64,000 nucleotides of DNA. Origin: Gliomastix tumulicola. Lineage: Eukaryota; Ascomycota; Sordariomycetes; Hypocreales; Bionectriaceae. Positions 13,470-24,877 of this stretch are shown piece by piece. The stretch's first letter is position 1, and every line of letters starts with the position of its first letter. A program made the position numbers and the translations under genes. The stretch is taken from the NCBI GenBank assembly GCA_001599755.1, contig BCHX01000009.1:62001-126000 (forward strand). Direction: 5' to 3'. Below the pieces are notes generated by a model. That model saw only the letters and a list, made by a program, of their open reading frames with translations, made no database searches and had not been told where the DNA came from.

Positions 13470-14260
13470 TCAGGCTTCACTTTTCTCCACGGCTTCGTGT
13501 GACTCAAGCAATCTGGTGATTCCGCGTTGTGGGCGGCCATGGTTTGCATACATCAGTGGCGTGCGGCTATTACGGTCCTGGATATTGACACGTGCACCGT
13601 ACCGTAGCTGAGGAGCAATTTGACAATGCTCTCATTCATGCCGTAGACCGTAAGGTGTAGGGGCGTTTCCCCGTCTTCGGCTGCGTGATTGACGTTGGCT
13701 TCTTTGCTAAGAAGCAGCCGGACGCTTGCCTCCTGCCCGTTTAGAGCTGCAACACCCAGATGGAGAGGGCATGTCGAACTGGTAATCATCATGCCAAGGA
13801 TAATTGACAGCTGCTCCGTTGGCGACGAGCATTTCCATGCCTAGCACCCATTTTCAACTTCGTGGCTTGGTGGAGTGGACCTCCCCTCCCCGCCTACATC
13901 AGCGACGTATTCGAGAAGCAAGTGAACCAGAGGCTCGTTCTTTGCTTTCATAGCCTACCTTCGATTGCACGGACGAGTGGCGATGCCTTTGAATCATAGA
14001 CGGGAGATTTCTGGATCAGCTCCGACGCGCGACGGCATCCAAGCCGAAGTAGGCGGCGAGCCACAGTCCGGTAACTCCACGACTTCCTATGGGCCGAATG
14101 GGAGATCTCATTGCCTTCGTGGATGACACCAGGCTTGAGGAAGGGGCGAGAAAGTCTATGATGCTGCGGGTGGCATGCTCTCTCCAGACGCTGCCGCTTT
14201 GCGAGCATGATGGCCCCAGTTCGCAGCAGCATACTCAAAGAAGGGATTGTGAGTTTCATG
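13470..14260 (-). pseudogene. Disrupted ankyrin-repeat gene
   Basis: On the minus strand, pieces of ankyrin repeats follow one another in the right order but in different frames. They are SPLVRAIEG (near 13955-13980), NEPLVHLLLEYVADV (near 13900-13945), MEMLVANGAAVNY (near 13800-13845), CPLHLGVAALNG to LLLSKEANVNHAAEDGETPLHL (13650-13775), VKLLLSYG (near 13608-13635) and IQDRNSRTPLMYANHG (near 13535-13590), ending at a stop at 13470-13472. At 13596-13605 the pentamer ACCGT is tandemly duplicated. Removing one copy joins the last two pieces into a standard repeat. At least three frameshifts and one stop are needed in all, so it is a relic and not an intron-rich gene. An intact F-box/ankyrin gene lies head to head at 15114. 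Confidence 0.75.
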
Positions 14261-15113
14261 ATCGTGGAGTTTCGTGCTCTGCGTCGTCGAAGGCCTCGAA
14301 AGAGAGGTACCTACCGTATGCAAGCCTCGGTTAGGCGGCTTTGGGCATTCGGAAACCACCGTGAGATCGTGGCAGCTAAATAAGGCTGAGTCATTGGGTG
14401 GACGAATTGGACAAAATCGGTTTTTCGAATCATGAAGGCAAGGCCTTACATCTGGGCCATTGATTTCAATTTTCAGGATATCCTTCGGCACGTCGTCGTT
14501 CTTCCTGCCGCTCTCGCTCTACTTCCTGGGCTCGTTGTCATTCTTCCTCGGCGTGCTACTCCGCCTTTTGCAAATGTCGCTCGAGTTCTGCCAACCTACA
14601 ACTCCTCCATCATAGAGCCGTAGTACGGAGTGTTTTTTGTGTGCTGGGTGGGTGTTCACATTCGGGCGGCGTAGGGGAGAAGCAGCCTGCACGAGGTGCT
14701 GGGGGTTTTCGGCGTTTTTGGGGGGTGTCGTTGCTGTAGGGATGATGGGCCGAGTTTTGACCGCTAAGATCTGATTGGCTAGAACACCTGAAGCGACGAA
14801 CGAGTTCAGCAATCTACCATCGAAATAGGGATCATTTTGACGCGTGTTTCAATCGACGCGTTCAGGCGGATACACGCGTTGAAGTCGGACCGTGTAGGCA
14901 CCCACGAGAGACACTGTGGGCCCACACAGGCACCAGTACTAATATAAAGAGGCTAAAGCCCCCTGCCACTGACAAAGCTAAAAAAACACAAACAATACCT
15001 ACAACCCACTCACTCATATAGGTACCTCTTTTCACAATACGTACTCATCTGCGCCTACCTTTATTCCTCGCCAGTCAGCATCTTAGGACGAATCTTTCTC
15101 GACAGCCACCGGC
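14261..15113. other. Region upstream of the F-box/ankyrin gene
   Basis: No convincing coding frame. The part nearest the gene is a plausible promoter, with a TATA box at 14943 and a CA/CT-rich leader. Confidence 0.5.
14943..14948 (+). promoter_or_regulatory. TATA box of the F-box/ankyrin gene
   Basis: TATAAA lies 170 bases before the ATG at 15114, followed by a C- and A-rich leader. The position is somewhat far but usual for fungal genes with long leaders. Confidence 0.5.
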
Positions 15114-16598
15114 ATGGATAAGCTCCCCGACGAGTTGCTGTGCATGATCGGGGAAGCTCTTCCAAGCTATGACCTCTCTAGCTTCAGCCGCATAAGTCGC
15201 ACATATTGGCACCGGCTGGAGCCGCTTTTATATCGCCTGCATGCCTTACGAGAGACTCGTCCAGCGGGGTCTGCCATCGTTCGGGCCATAGAATTTGCAG
15301 ATCCGAATAAGCCAGAGACGCAGGCGATGTCCCTCATCACTCTCGATAAGGTAGCACGGTTTTGCCAACTGGGACCAGCTGACCTCGGCCGCTGCCGCCC
15401 AGCCCATCGCGCCTACTGCTGGCTCGACAGCAGCAGAGTCGGTCGGTCCAATAACACAGCTTTTTTGGGGAGGGCATGGATGCGGCTCATGCACTGTCCT
15501 TCTTTGTCACCCCTCCATGTTGCCGCGCTGAAAGGTCTGGACGATATTGCCGCGTGGCTGCTCAGCCAGGGGGCCAGTGTCGACGCGCCCGTACCCGAAT
15601 CGAAGACTACGGCGCTCAGCCTGGCGGTCTTGGCGAATCGCACACCCACCGCACTCATACTGCTCGCCAACGGTGCCAATCCAGACCTACGAGAGCGTGA
15701 CCAAGATCCTCCCACTGTCCTCCACCTGGCGTGCGCGCTCGGGCTGGCGGAATTGGCAGACGGGCTGCTCACTGGGCGATACGTGGAGGCCCACCCTACG
15801 GAGCTGTTGGCCGTTTACAATCTCCATTGCCCATCCGATGTGCCCAAGCTTGTGGCGGGGCTAGTTCGACGTGGCGCAGAAGTATCAGAAGACACAGTCG
15901 GTGCTTCTCTGCGTGCGTCGAGATGGCAGTCGGCCTGGGAGCTGCTCATGTCGCCGATGTTACGCGACCACCTGACGGCGGAGGGGGCAAGCAGTATACT
16001 TCGGACTGTATTGTCTTTGAGAGGTGGAGAGCTCGCAAACCACGCCGAGACGGCCGTGCGTATGCTACAACACCTCCTCAACTTCGGGGCCGACCCTGAC
16101 TTGGGCAGGCTACTCTGGCGTCAGTCGGGCAGCGTTAGCTATCCCACCTTGCTGAAGCTCCTGCCCCCGCTCCTCGAGGCTGGGATGAATGTCAAGCCCG
16201 CTGTCAAGCCCGCTGTCAGCAAGCGGCGGCGCGTCCCACGGCAGCGCGTCCCACGGCAGCGGCCAGCCGAGGACGGGGTCGACGATCTTCTCGGCCACAC
16301 AAGCCCTTACGACGAGAGCCAGGACGATGAGGGTACGGCCGCCCAGCTTGCCATCATTCAGCTACTGCTTCAGCACGGCGCTCCCATTGGCGGGGCCACA
16401 CGCGGAGACGCCCTGGACTCGTATACCCCAGGACCCAGCCGACGACTCTACGGACGAGCACGTTGGTCGTACAAGCTTAGCAAGGTTCTTCTTGGTCATT
16501 GCAACAACACGCCAGAGGGCATGCGTGGAGAGGATATCAAGGTTTTTCTGAGCCGCCATTCAGGTAAAACGAGAGCGACATTGGTCGACGGACTGTAG
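15114..16598 (+). CDS. F-box and ankyrin-repeat protein
   Basis: Single-exon gene of 494 residues. The first 40 residues (MDKLPDELLCMIGEALPSYDL and following) match an F-box, which recruits a substrate to an SCF ubiquitin ligase through Skp1. Ankyrin-type repeats follow: SPLHVAALKGLDDIAAWLLSQGASVDAP, TALSLAVLANRT..ALILLANGANPDL, TVLHLACALGLAELADGLL, then weaker ones up to LQHLLNFGADPDL and IIQLLLQHGAPIGG. A basic, low-complexity insert (VKPAVKPAV and RVPRQRVPRQR) comes from exact 12- and 15-nt tandem duplications. The substrate is unknown. The family type is well supported; no orthologue can be named. Confidence 0.8.
   Translation: MDKLPDELLCMIGEALPSYDLSSFSRISRTYWHRLEPLLYRLHALRETRPAGSAIVRAIEFADPNKPETQAMSLITLDKVARFCQLGPADLGRCRPAHRAYCWLDSSRVGRSNNTAFLGRAWMRLMHCPSLSPLHVAALKGLDDIAAWLLSQGASVDAPVPESKTTALSLAVLANRTPTALILLANGANPDLRERDQDPPTVLHLACALGLAELADGLLTGRYVEAHPTELLAVYNLHCPSDVPKLVAGLVRRGAEVSEDTVGASLRASRWQSAWELLMSPMLRDHLTAEGASSILRTVLSLRGGELANHAETAVRMLQHLLNFGADPDLGRLLWRQSGSVSYPTLLKLLPPLLEAGMNVKPAVKPAVSKRRRVPRQRVPRQRPAEDGVDDLLGHTSPYDESQDDEGTAAQLAIIQLLLQHGAPIGGATRGDALDSYTPGPSRRLYGRARWSYKLSKVLLGHCNNTPEGMRGEDIKVFLSRHSGKTRATLVDGL
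16191..16259 (+). repeat. Two short in-frame tandem duplications inside the F-box/ankyrin gene
   Basis: A 12-nt unit (GTCAAGCCCGCT) occurs twice at 16191-16214, and a 15-nt unit (CGCGTCCCACGGCAG) twice at 16230-16259. Both keep the frame and duplicate the peptides VKPA and RVPRQ. Confidence 0.9.
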
Positions 16599-17570
16599 CT
16601 TGTATGGTTGGTGAGCATGGGATCGCGAATGGCCACAGGCCTGTCGCGTATCTGCCAAAGGTCTGTCATGTTTGCTCAGTGGCGGCGCGTGGGGTCGATG
16701 CGCATCGTCTCGGGCGACGGTGTCTTCGGCGAGAATCGGCTGAAATCGCCCAGCTCGCTGAACGAAGGTCGAGAACGGCAGGATCTGCGTGAACGAGGAG
16801 AAGGAGTCAGCATATCAACGACGCGCAAGTTTCTGGCAAAAAGGCCAGACGGATATGAGCAGTTGAGGCACCGAGAACCTACCTGGATGGCCTGTCGAAC
16901 AGTGCTTGCTGCGTGGCGAAGGGCTGGTGATTAACGGAATTGCTCGACGTGCGTAGGGTCGTGGGAGATGAGGAGGAAGAGTTGCAGGCACTGAGCCCCA
17001 GAAGAGATGAAGGAAGAGAATGAGAGATGCGCGTTGACGGTGCGCGTTGAGGCGAGTTGTGATGAATTTGGGTTGAGGTGACGTGAATTTGACTGCTTCG
17101 TGGACGTCATGTGACCACTTCGGGAAGCTGCAGGTGCGAGGCAGCAAATAGGTACAGTGCGGAAAGAGCCACGCTTGAGAATAAGAGAAATGTGAAATGT
17201 GATATGTTGACAATATCTTCTAGAATGAACTAATCGAGTGATGCATGGGCGTCGCTGTACAAAACTCTGGTGTAGCCAGAGTCCAGAAGTGCTGATAGAT
17301 CTGGCACTTGATGCACGGGGAAATTCCAGTGCCTGCACTTTTGCAGGGCACTCGCACTGTACGTGAACATGCGGATGTGTTGTTAAGGAGCAAACACTCC
17401 GACGCGCTGTGGTTCTCATCACGTTCAGCGAGCCCAACGAAAAGGAACCAGCTGCATTCTTCCACCATCTTACATACACCGATCCTTTTGACTTCGCTTC
17501 TCATCCATCCGCGCCCAGACCAACTCCCATCGCCAAGTGAAGGAGCTCCGTTTTCTGGCCTTAAGGGGGC
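16599..17570. other. Convergent intergenic region
   Basis: Lies between the F-box/ankyrin gene and the NmrA-like gene. The overlapping frames do not resemble known proteins. Confidence 0.5.
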
Positions 17571-18863
17571 CTACTTTTGGCCAAAGACCGCCGTCGCCGA
17601 TTCCTCCACAGTGGTGAACTTGATATCGGGGAGGATCTTGTTCCACTCATCAGTGACAGTCCAAGCCCCCTTGGCCGTCGCATTCAGAAGTCCAGTCCAG
17701 CCAGGCACGTAAAACAAGTGTCGCTGCTCCACTGGGATGGAAGGGTGAGTGATCTGGGGCATCTCGACGTTCAAGGCACCAGCTTCGAGGTCGGCTTCCT
17801 CGGCCAGGACGAGCTCAACGGGCTTGCCTGGGGTACGTGAGCGATCATTGTCAGCGAGGGTTGGTACACAAATGAGCGAGAGCTGAGATGTTTGATTTAC
17901 CTGTGATTTTCTCCAGCAGCTGCTTGGCCTGCGTCGCGCTCACCCGATCGCCGCTGATGCCGCCAATCACGGGCCATTCTCCATCGTACTCGATCGCACG
18001 GCGGACCACGGTGGCGATGTCGGCCACGGAGGTGAAGGTCAGAGGGTCATTCTCACGGCCTCTGATGGAGACGAGGCGCTGGTTGTTGAACTGGAAGGTC
18101 GTCGCCATGGGCGGGACGTGCTTGGTCACTTGGTGGGGAGTGAGGAGGTACTCGAGGAATATGCCCGGCTGGAATAGAGTGTACTCGAGGACCTTGGGAG
18201 ATGTTAGTGACACGTAGGAAGGTCACCGTTGGAGGGGGGGAGGGGCCTTGCCTTCTTGTCCTTGTTGACCTCACGTAGGTAGGCTTGGATGGCAAGTTTG
18301 CTCTTGTACCATGGAACGCTCTCGATGACATCGTAGAGCTTCTGGCCCCTATGAAGGTGTGAGAATCGCAGCACACTGAATAATCCATGAAAGAGACAAT
18401 CTGAATCAGTGGTACATACATCGCCCATTCACTCGGAGCAAAGCGCTTCACGCCCGCTTCAATAGCGGCGTCCACTAGCAGCTTGCCGACGGTGTTCTCG
18501 GGATCGGTGTTGACAACGATGAAGTTCAGGACAACCTCAGCACCACGGATGTGCTGGACCAGCTCTGCCTTGTCCGTGAAGGAAGCTTGCACCCATTTGA
18601 CACCGGGCTGCTGGGGATATTGGGATGGATCCTGGCGAGTCAAGTCAGGATAGCTCCATCAAGCTTGGCAGGTACATGGCTGGATGATCTTACTTTCCGG
18701 ACAAGAGCTACTACTTCGTGCTTCTGACCCTCGACAAGCTTGTCGATAACCTCAAGAGCCAGGCCTATGGGCAGAATGTCAGTAATGAACTTGATTACCT
18801 CCAGGGTCCCGACTGGAAGAGATACTCACCAGAACCAGCCCCTGCAACTGCAATCTTGACCAT
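17571..18863 (-). CDS. NmrA-like / isoflavone-reductase-type NAD(P)-binding protein
   Basis: Predicted 320 residues from six exons, read downward: 18863-18830, 18764-18694, 18631-18420, 18348-18252, 18192-17901 and 17827-17571. The N-terminal dinucleotide-binding loop is MVKIAVAGAGSGLAL, formed across the first splice. Further family features are HEVVALVRK after the second strand, RFAPSEWAMG near the expected catalytic zone, and FTSVADIATVVRRAIEY in the C-terminal half. Such proteins are cytosolic reductases or redox-sensing regulators; the substrate is unknown. The fourth intron appears to start with GC instead of GT (AAG|GCAAGG). A TATA box sits about 100 bases upstream. Confidence 0.85.
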
Positions 18864-19255
18864 GATGTATGTGAGAGTGGACGTGTCTTTGAAAAAAAGG
18901 TGAAATACCAATGCTTTGATGATAATGAGAGTCTGGCAGCTTGACTGGTAGATGACGAGCTCCTTTATACATGCTGTGCTAGCATGAAGCTTTACAAACC
19001 TCACGCCCCGTAGCGTCATGTCACATCACGTAACTGCGGACTTAGTAACGTTATGGTCCGCTTAAAGTTGCTAGTCTACGCTAGAATAACGACTAGATTT
19101 CTCATCCGAATTGCAAATGCTGTGCGTTCACACTCGCCCACGCTCCCCAAAACGGTGGCTACTCGCTCTGATTAAACATTCCATCACCTCTCCTGATTCA
19201 TTATGGCTTTGCAGCTGCTTCTATTCCATTCCACCACTTCCAATCACTCGCCGAA
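18864..19255. other. Spacer between the NmrA-like and bZIP genes
   Basis: Carries the promoter of the NmrA-like gene and the 3' end of the bZIP gene, both on the minus strand. No other feature was seen. Confidence 0.5.
18964..18969 (-). promoter_or_regulatory. TATA box of the NmrA-like gene
   Basis: On the minus strand GTATAAAGG lies 100 bases before the ATG at 18863. Confidence 0.5.
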
Positions 19256-20434
19256 TCAGTATACTTTAGCTGACTGAACCTGATGCCCTGTAATCGGGGA
19301 GCACCACTCCAGAAACATGGAATCGAAGTCCCGGGCATCCCAGTGAGGCCCGTTGCCCATGCACACGAACGTCTCCGACATCTTGTCCAGCAGCCCGTCA
19401 ACCAGCACCCTGCTGTTCTCATCCAGAGCCTGCAGAGCCTGCGCCCGGTCACGGTTCTTCTTCTCCCAGCGCTCTATCGCCGGTGTCGCCATGACGGAAA
19501 ATACCTGGTCGCCCACAATCGCCCTGATCCTCTGCTCTGCAGTGATCGGCGACAGCCAATTCCGGCGCTTGTTCTGAGACGCCGGAGAAGTGGTGTGCGA
19601 GACGTTGTCCTCTGAGGAGTGACCCTGACTCTGGATCTTGTAATATTTCATCCGGGCCTCCGTCATCTTGATCCATGCCTCTGTGTCTGACACGTGCGCA
19701 GGGGAAGTCTGGGTTACCAGATCCGTGAAGCGGAGAGGAACCCCGCCGTCATCGGAACTGATCCATACGCCCACGGGTTCGAGTGCGTGCTGCTCTAGTT
19801 GCAGCTGTGGCTGTGGAAATGCCAGAGGAGGCTCCTGCGCATGCGCTCGCGCCTCATGTTTCTCGACAAGGTGCCAGAATATGAGACCCGCGAAGGTGAA
19901 GGCGCCTGGCCCAAGGAAGGGAAGCACGGCAGCAGCACCTTCAGTGCATGTAGAACACTGGAAGGGGTCCCGGTACATGGTCAGCATGTTGGTGGACTGC
20001 GCTATGGCATGTGAAAGACGAGGAGCCATTGTTCTGGCTTGTCTTGGAGGAGGATTTGATGGAGTAGTATTCGATGCGTCGTCACTGGTGACTCTAGATG
20101 AAGGTGTGTCTGAGCTCATGGTGCTGCTTTGTGCTGCCTCTCCGTCCTGGCCGAGCCCGGCAATCTCAGCGGCCTGTCGAATTTTCGCCTGCAGCTCCGG
20201 TCGGTCGGCATCAGGCTTGACCTCGGCAAGAATGGCAGCAATTGCTTTCTTGAGCGCTATATTCTCGGTCTCCATGGTCTTCTTGGCCTCTGCTTGTCTC
20301 TTGCGGAACGCGCTCTGGGCCTGCCGGCCACGGTCTCTCCGCCGCTGTTCAGTGTGTCAGCCAAGTCCAGGTGGGTTCTGTCGTGGAGATAACGGGGCGT
20401 AACGTACCTGGAGCTCAGCTTCGGCGCTGTTCAT
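19256..20434 (-). CDS. bZIP transcription factor
   Basis: Predicted 371 residues from two exons, 20434-20408 (nine codons) and 20344-19256, joined across a 63-bp intron. The join creates a basic region directly after the start: RRRDRGRQAQSAFRKRQAEAKK, with the N-x-x-A-x-x-S-type DNA-contact pattern altered to Q-AQSAFRKR. A short leucine/isoleucine heptad stretch follows (METENIALKKAIAAILAEV). The remainder holds a Ser/Thr-rich linker and a hydrophobic C-terminal part (FQCSTCTEGAAAVLPFLG; WLSPITAEQRIRAIVGDQVF) like that of other fungal bZIP proteins with a C-terminal domain. It is presumably nuclear. Targets are unknown; it sits between metabolic and membrane genes on the same strand. Confidence 0.8.
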
Positions 20435-20920
20435 GATGGGTTAATACTTCGGTGCACTTTGGTTCGTAGTGATGGCAGTGTTGAGCGTTGGCGGTGCTGC
20501 TGAGCCAGACTCTCAGGGGGGTTTTTGGTGTTTTGGTGATGTTACGTGTTGTTACGTGATGTTAGTCGTATTAGTCAGATGTTAGCTGACAAATCACCCG
20601 CCGAGTCATTGACGGCGGAAGACAGCTCCGACATGGCGGCGGAGTTGTGACCAGAGCTTCAGTGGTGATATTCCGGCTTTAATAATACCCAGCACTGCCC
20701 AAAGGCTTACATAGTGTAATCAAGTCACATTGATCTTTGAAGGATCGAAAATGAACCACAGAGGGTGAGTTTAATTCGACTAACCTGGACGTTTCATTGG
20801 AGTACGATGGTGACATTTTCACTTAGAGGGGCATTGACGCGACTTGGTCAGATTAAAAAATCGATGTATTAGAGGTATCTCATGTGATTCATGCCCGACA
20901 TAATATGTCCCGTAAACACT
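20435..20920. other. Promoter region of the bZIP gene
   Basis: Contains short TGTTACGTG/TGATGTTA repeats around 20538-20585 and otherwise nothing recognisable. Confidence 0.45.
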
Positions 20921-23071
20921 CTATGACGACGGTCCGTCTTCCCCCACGGAACTCGCGTCTTTCTGATTGCACAGCTGGACTTCACTATCCTGCACGAGGC
21001 TGACCTCTGCCACCTTTGCCCTCTTCATCCGCTTCTCCAGACTACCAGACTCAGGTTTAAAGTCGACAGTCGCAGGTCCCTCACTCATTGTCGCGAGTGA
21101 ATGGCTCTTCCACACAGGAACACCGCGCGAGTAAAAGATGGTCGCAGCGCAGAACGCAACAGACCCCAAGATCACGATGCCGTGCAGCACGATCCAGTAC
21201 CAAACCACCTCATAGGATACGACCTTCACCGGCACAGCCATCTTGCCCGAAACCGGATCATAAGCCGTCGATGACAAGGTGTGGTCCTTGTCAAAGGTGC
21301 CAGGCTCAGTCTTCCGGATGTCGTTGGTCATGCTAATCGCCAGCGTCCCAAAGCGCTCCTCTAAAGCACTGCCCGTGTCCCTGTCCCAGATGGCATCGAA
21401 GGCCCTAGGCGCGACAACCGTGCTGGAGAGATTGGCGTTCCACATCTCCTGCACGTGGGGTATCGTCTTGCGAGCTTGCGCGATGACCTCGCTTTCGTTG
21501 ACCCACGACTGGCGGAGTGTATCCTGGAAGTAGGAACTGATGGCCTTGACGGCGACATCGGTGACGTTGTAGCTCGATGTGAAGCCTGTTGCGTTGGTAT
21601 GTTCCAGCGAGAGCGGCGTCATCCACGCGGCAGAGTATCGCTCGTGGAACTCAAGACTGCCGTACGAGTCGGGTGTGTTCTCTGGTGAGTGGAAATAGGG
21701 GTCGTCCTGCCTGTGCTGGTAGGATTCAGGCGTGCGAACGAATTCTACCTCCTTCGAGACCTCGCTAGGGACGTTTCCCTCGAACCTATCGTCAACCTCC
21801 TTAACGCAGTAGTACAACGCGCACTCGGTCGCGCGCACGGGCGTGGTCGGCCAGAAGTTCCATGGATTCTCCTTCTCCTCGTCAATGTCCTCATCACGGT
21901 CGTACGGCCCCTCTCGCGCCTCATTGTACTCCTTCTGAAGCCTCCACCGCTCCGTGTCGTCGTGATGGATGACGCTCGTGGACCAGATCAGGGTATCCAG
22001 GTCTTGGAACGAAGTTGTTCTATTTGGGTTCCCCGTGCCGTACGCTGTCATGTGATATCTTTTAACAGGCACGTATCCGATCCGGGGGCTCCGAAACTGG
22101 CAACTTTCATAGGAAACGCGACTATAAGACGGGCGGCATCCATTGGGGTTTGACAGGAAGTGCCCGTTCGGGAGGGCCATGGCGGTGGCGTTGTCAGGAT
22201 AGTAAGGCCGGTCTTCCTCATCCCAGGCGAGATAGCCCCCTAGATAGTTGTAGAAGTTGCCGAAGCGATCGAAAGACTCGAGTTGGTCAGTCAGGTCGTT
22301 GCAGTGCGAGCACACACTCAGTGTCTCGAATCTGTCCCAGGTGCAGTTTCCCGTGGGACAGACAACGCCAATGTCCTGCTGGATCTTGTCCTTTGGTTGG
22401 GAAAGGCCGTTGAGGATGGCAGCTTCCATCGGCAGGCTGGGTCGGGCGGCCATGAACCGAGCTGGGGGGCCGCTGGGGTCTTCTTCCGATTCTGTCTCGT
22501 TTGCCACCCAGACATCTCCGGCGGCGTAGAGGATGCTGCGAGGGCTGGTGGCTTCGGTATAGTTCCACTTGTCGATGTATCTGATGACTGGCTCTTGGTT
22601 GAGCTGGACGAGCTGCTGCGAGAAAGGGTCGATGGCAATGGCAAGAATGGTGAAGGCCAGCCCCAGTCTCAGCCAAAAGCTAATGCTCGTGTGGTCAGTT
22701 GTGACTGCGCGTAGCTCATGGCGCGAATGCAATCGAGGCCAAACTCACGGTGTTTCCCGCTGGCCGATCAGATAGAGACTCCCCAGCGGTCCCCGACTCG
22801 CTTGATCAATGTGTTCAAACTCGAGTAGCTTCCTCTTGCTCCGATGGAGGACAATCCACTTCCACTGTCCGACGCACTCGGCGACCGCAAACAGCATAAG
22901 ACCCTTCATCAACACGGAGAAGATCGACACGATGGTAGGGATCGTGATATGCCTCCAATCGTAAATTTGTCTCCCGTCGATGGCCGCGAGAAGTCCAACA
23001 AGGCCGCCCGCAGTGCCGAGCATGCCCGCGAGGGCCAAGAGCTCCCAATTCCAGGACCTCAGCTCGATCAT
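20921..23071 (-). CDS. DUF3176-family membrane protein
   Basis: Predicted 695 residues from exons 23071-22749 and 22685-20921, with a 63-bp intron whose acceptor is GAG rather than the usual CAG/TAG. The N-terminal part has hydrophobic segments (LLALAGMLGTAGGLVGLLAAI, IVSIFSVLMKGLMLFAVAECVG, and another after the splice at FWLRLGLAFTILAIAIDPF). A large, probably external, domain follows with the family signature CPTGNCTW...SVCSHC. A final membrane segment near YWIVLHGIVILGSVAFCAATIFY precedes a short charged tail. This is a fungal family of unknown function; many Asn-X-Ser/Thr sites support an extracellular central domain. The start chosen is the first Met before the first membrane segment. 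A weak AT-rich TATA-like stretch is near 23131-23143. Confidence 0.85.
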
Positions 23072-24877
23072 GGTGACGATGTGGGAGGAGAGATTGCCAG
23101 CCCTGCAAGCTTGTTTTGATGCTGGACGTGCTTTATTTAAGATCCGAAAGTTAGGGGCTGATCCTTGTCGAGGCTGTTTTTTTCTTCCCGCTGTGCCTCG
23201 CTTGGCATCCAAGCATCCAGAATGCCAAGTGCCAGGGACGGGACGCAGGAGGGGACACCGAAGGGGCAGCAACGCAACATAACTAATGTTCAGCCCTCTT
23301 CTCTCTTCTTTCAGGGCTTGTGAATATTCTTTTTCTCATCTGCCCTTCTTTTTTGAAGCCAAAATAAATGACCTTTCAAGGAAAGGATGTGAAATCGGAG
23401 GCAATATCTGCAGATGGTCCGCTTGGCAGCTACCCACAACCGACCGGGATACGTGGCGGGCTCTTCAGTAGACCTTCCTGATCCGGCGCCGTAGGGCTCA
23501 CTTGCCTCGACGAGATGGGGGAACCTTCGGGCCGCTGGACGAAACCCAAGAATTCATATAATTCTAGAGAGTCAAATGGCTGAGGGTATGCGGCAGCGAT
23601 ACAGGCGAACGCGAACGCGATCAGCGATCCTTGGGGGATCAAAGTCGTCTGCCCTGTCGAATTGGGGCTCGGGGCTGGCTGGGAGATCTTCGTGGCGCAT
23701 ATTGATCGGCAAGAGCCTCAATCACATGTCAAGCCAAGGTTGGCAGTCTCAATCGCATGCTTTATATCTTATGTATTATGTCAAGGCCGGCGTCTCTACT
23801 AGTAGTCCATCGGCGAATACAAACTAGTCATTAAGAACAGCCGAACATATCGGATACGATAGGACGTGACGAACCAAGTTCAACCACAGTTGGCAAGTTC
23901 CTTTGACATGAGGTACGATGGGGTTGTATCGATGTATACGGCTCGTGTTTGTGAGCTCGTTTGCCGAAGTATCATGAATGCACATGGTTTAAGTATGAGT
24001 CTGGGAAAGACACGCTTGGCTCAAGGATTCATGATCGCGTGTGGTGTGATTGGTGTTCGACGAGTGTCGAACCCGTTCCCCTACAGTGACCAACAGAATC
24101 TGTATATAAAGTACCTACTATAAGCTCGGAAGGGGAATCCGAAGAAAAATCAATAATTTAATATCGAGCATCCAATTGCCGGACAACCGAACTGCCGACC
24201 GTTGACCGTCTTCGCCCGTACGCTCCGCCTTGATACAGACGTGACTGTATGATATGATGTCCTATTGGGGCGGCTGATCTGGTTGAACTAGGAAGGGAAG
24301 GGCTACGGCCGCCTATCTAAGGAAGCTATTAGTCTCACGGACGAGCTATGTCTTGGAGTATGATTTTATTCTGGCTCTATTGCAATGATCCTCCTCAGGT
24401 AGGACCGATTCGGATGAATCCGTTGAATTTGGGATTGATCACAGGGGCCGATGGTGACCCTGCATTCGGCACCACTGTCGGGGATGAGCCGTATAATTCG
24501 GCCTTGAATCTGGGCAAGTGGAACAAGTTCGCAGACCAAAGACGCCAACTCTCTACGGGACTGGAGTCTGGGCTATAACGGCTCAGATATAGAACCCCAA
24601 GTCACAGGTGCTTCCGGGCAGTAGACCAAGGCCTAGATCTCGCAATTAATCTATTGATCCGTTTTAAACGCGATGCCCTCCGCCATTGGTCCAAACCATT
24701 ACCGCTTTCTCTCCACGGAGATCATTCCCCATTAGACCACGAAATGCCGTTCATGAGAATGACGAGCTTGACCACTTATATAAAAGGGATTGCCTGCACT
24801 GATGTGATGGATTCGGAATGGACTGACACTCAAGGCAAAGCATTTCTTCTCAGGCATAATATCAAGTATCGTTCACA
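23072..24877. other. Divergent promoter region (DUF3176 gene / GH12 gene)
   Basis: 1.8 kb between divergent genes. One minus-strand frame at 23430-23642 reads like a short secreted peptide but lacks an ATG, so it was not called. The half nearer the GH12 gene is AT-richer. Confidence 0.5.
24777..24785 (+). promoter_or_regulatory. TATA box of the GH12 gene
   Basis: TATATAAAA lies about 95 bases before the ATG at 24878, in a typical position for a strongly expressed secreted-enzyme gene. Confidence 0.65.

Noticed and set aside
18195..18226. Alternative GT donor in the NmrA-like gene after CCAACG
   Set aside because: It would leave an intron of under 40 bp and add a proline-rich insert not expected in the family. 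The GC-AG reading fits better.
23430..23642. Minus-strand 70-residue frame with a hydrophobic, signal-like start
   Set aside because: No ATG start, no clear splice partner, and a competing frame in the same bases. Evidence is too weak for a secreted peptide.
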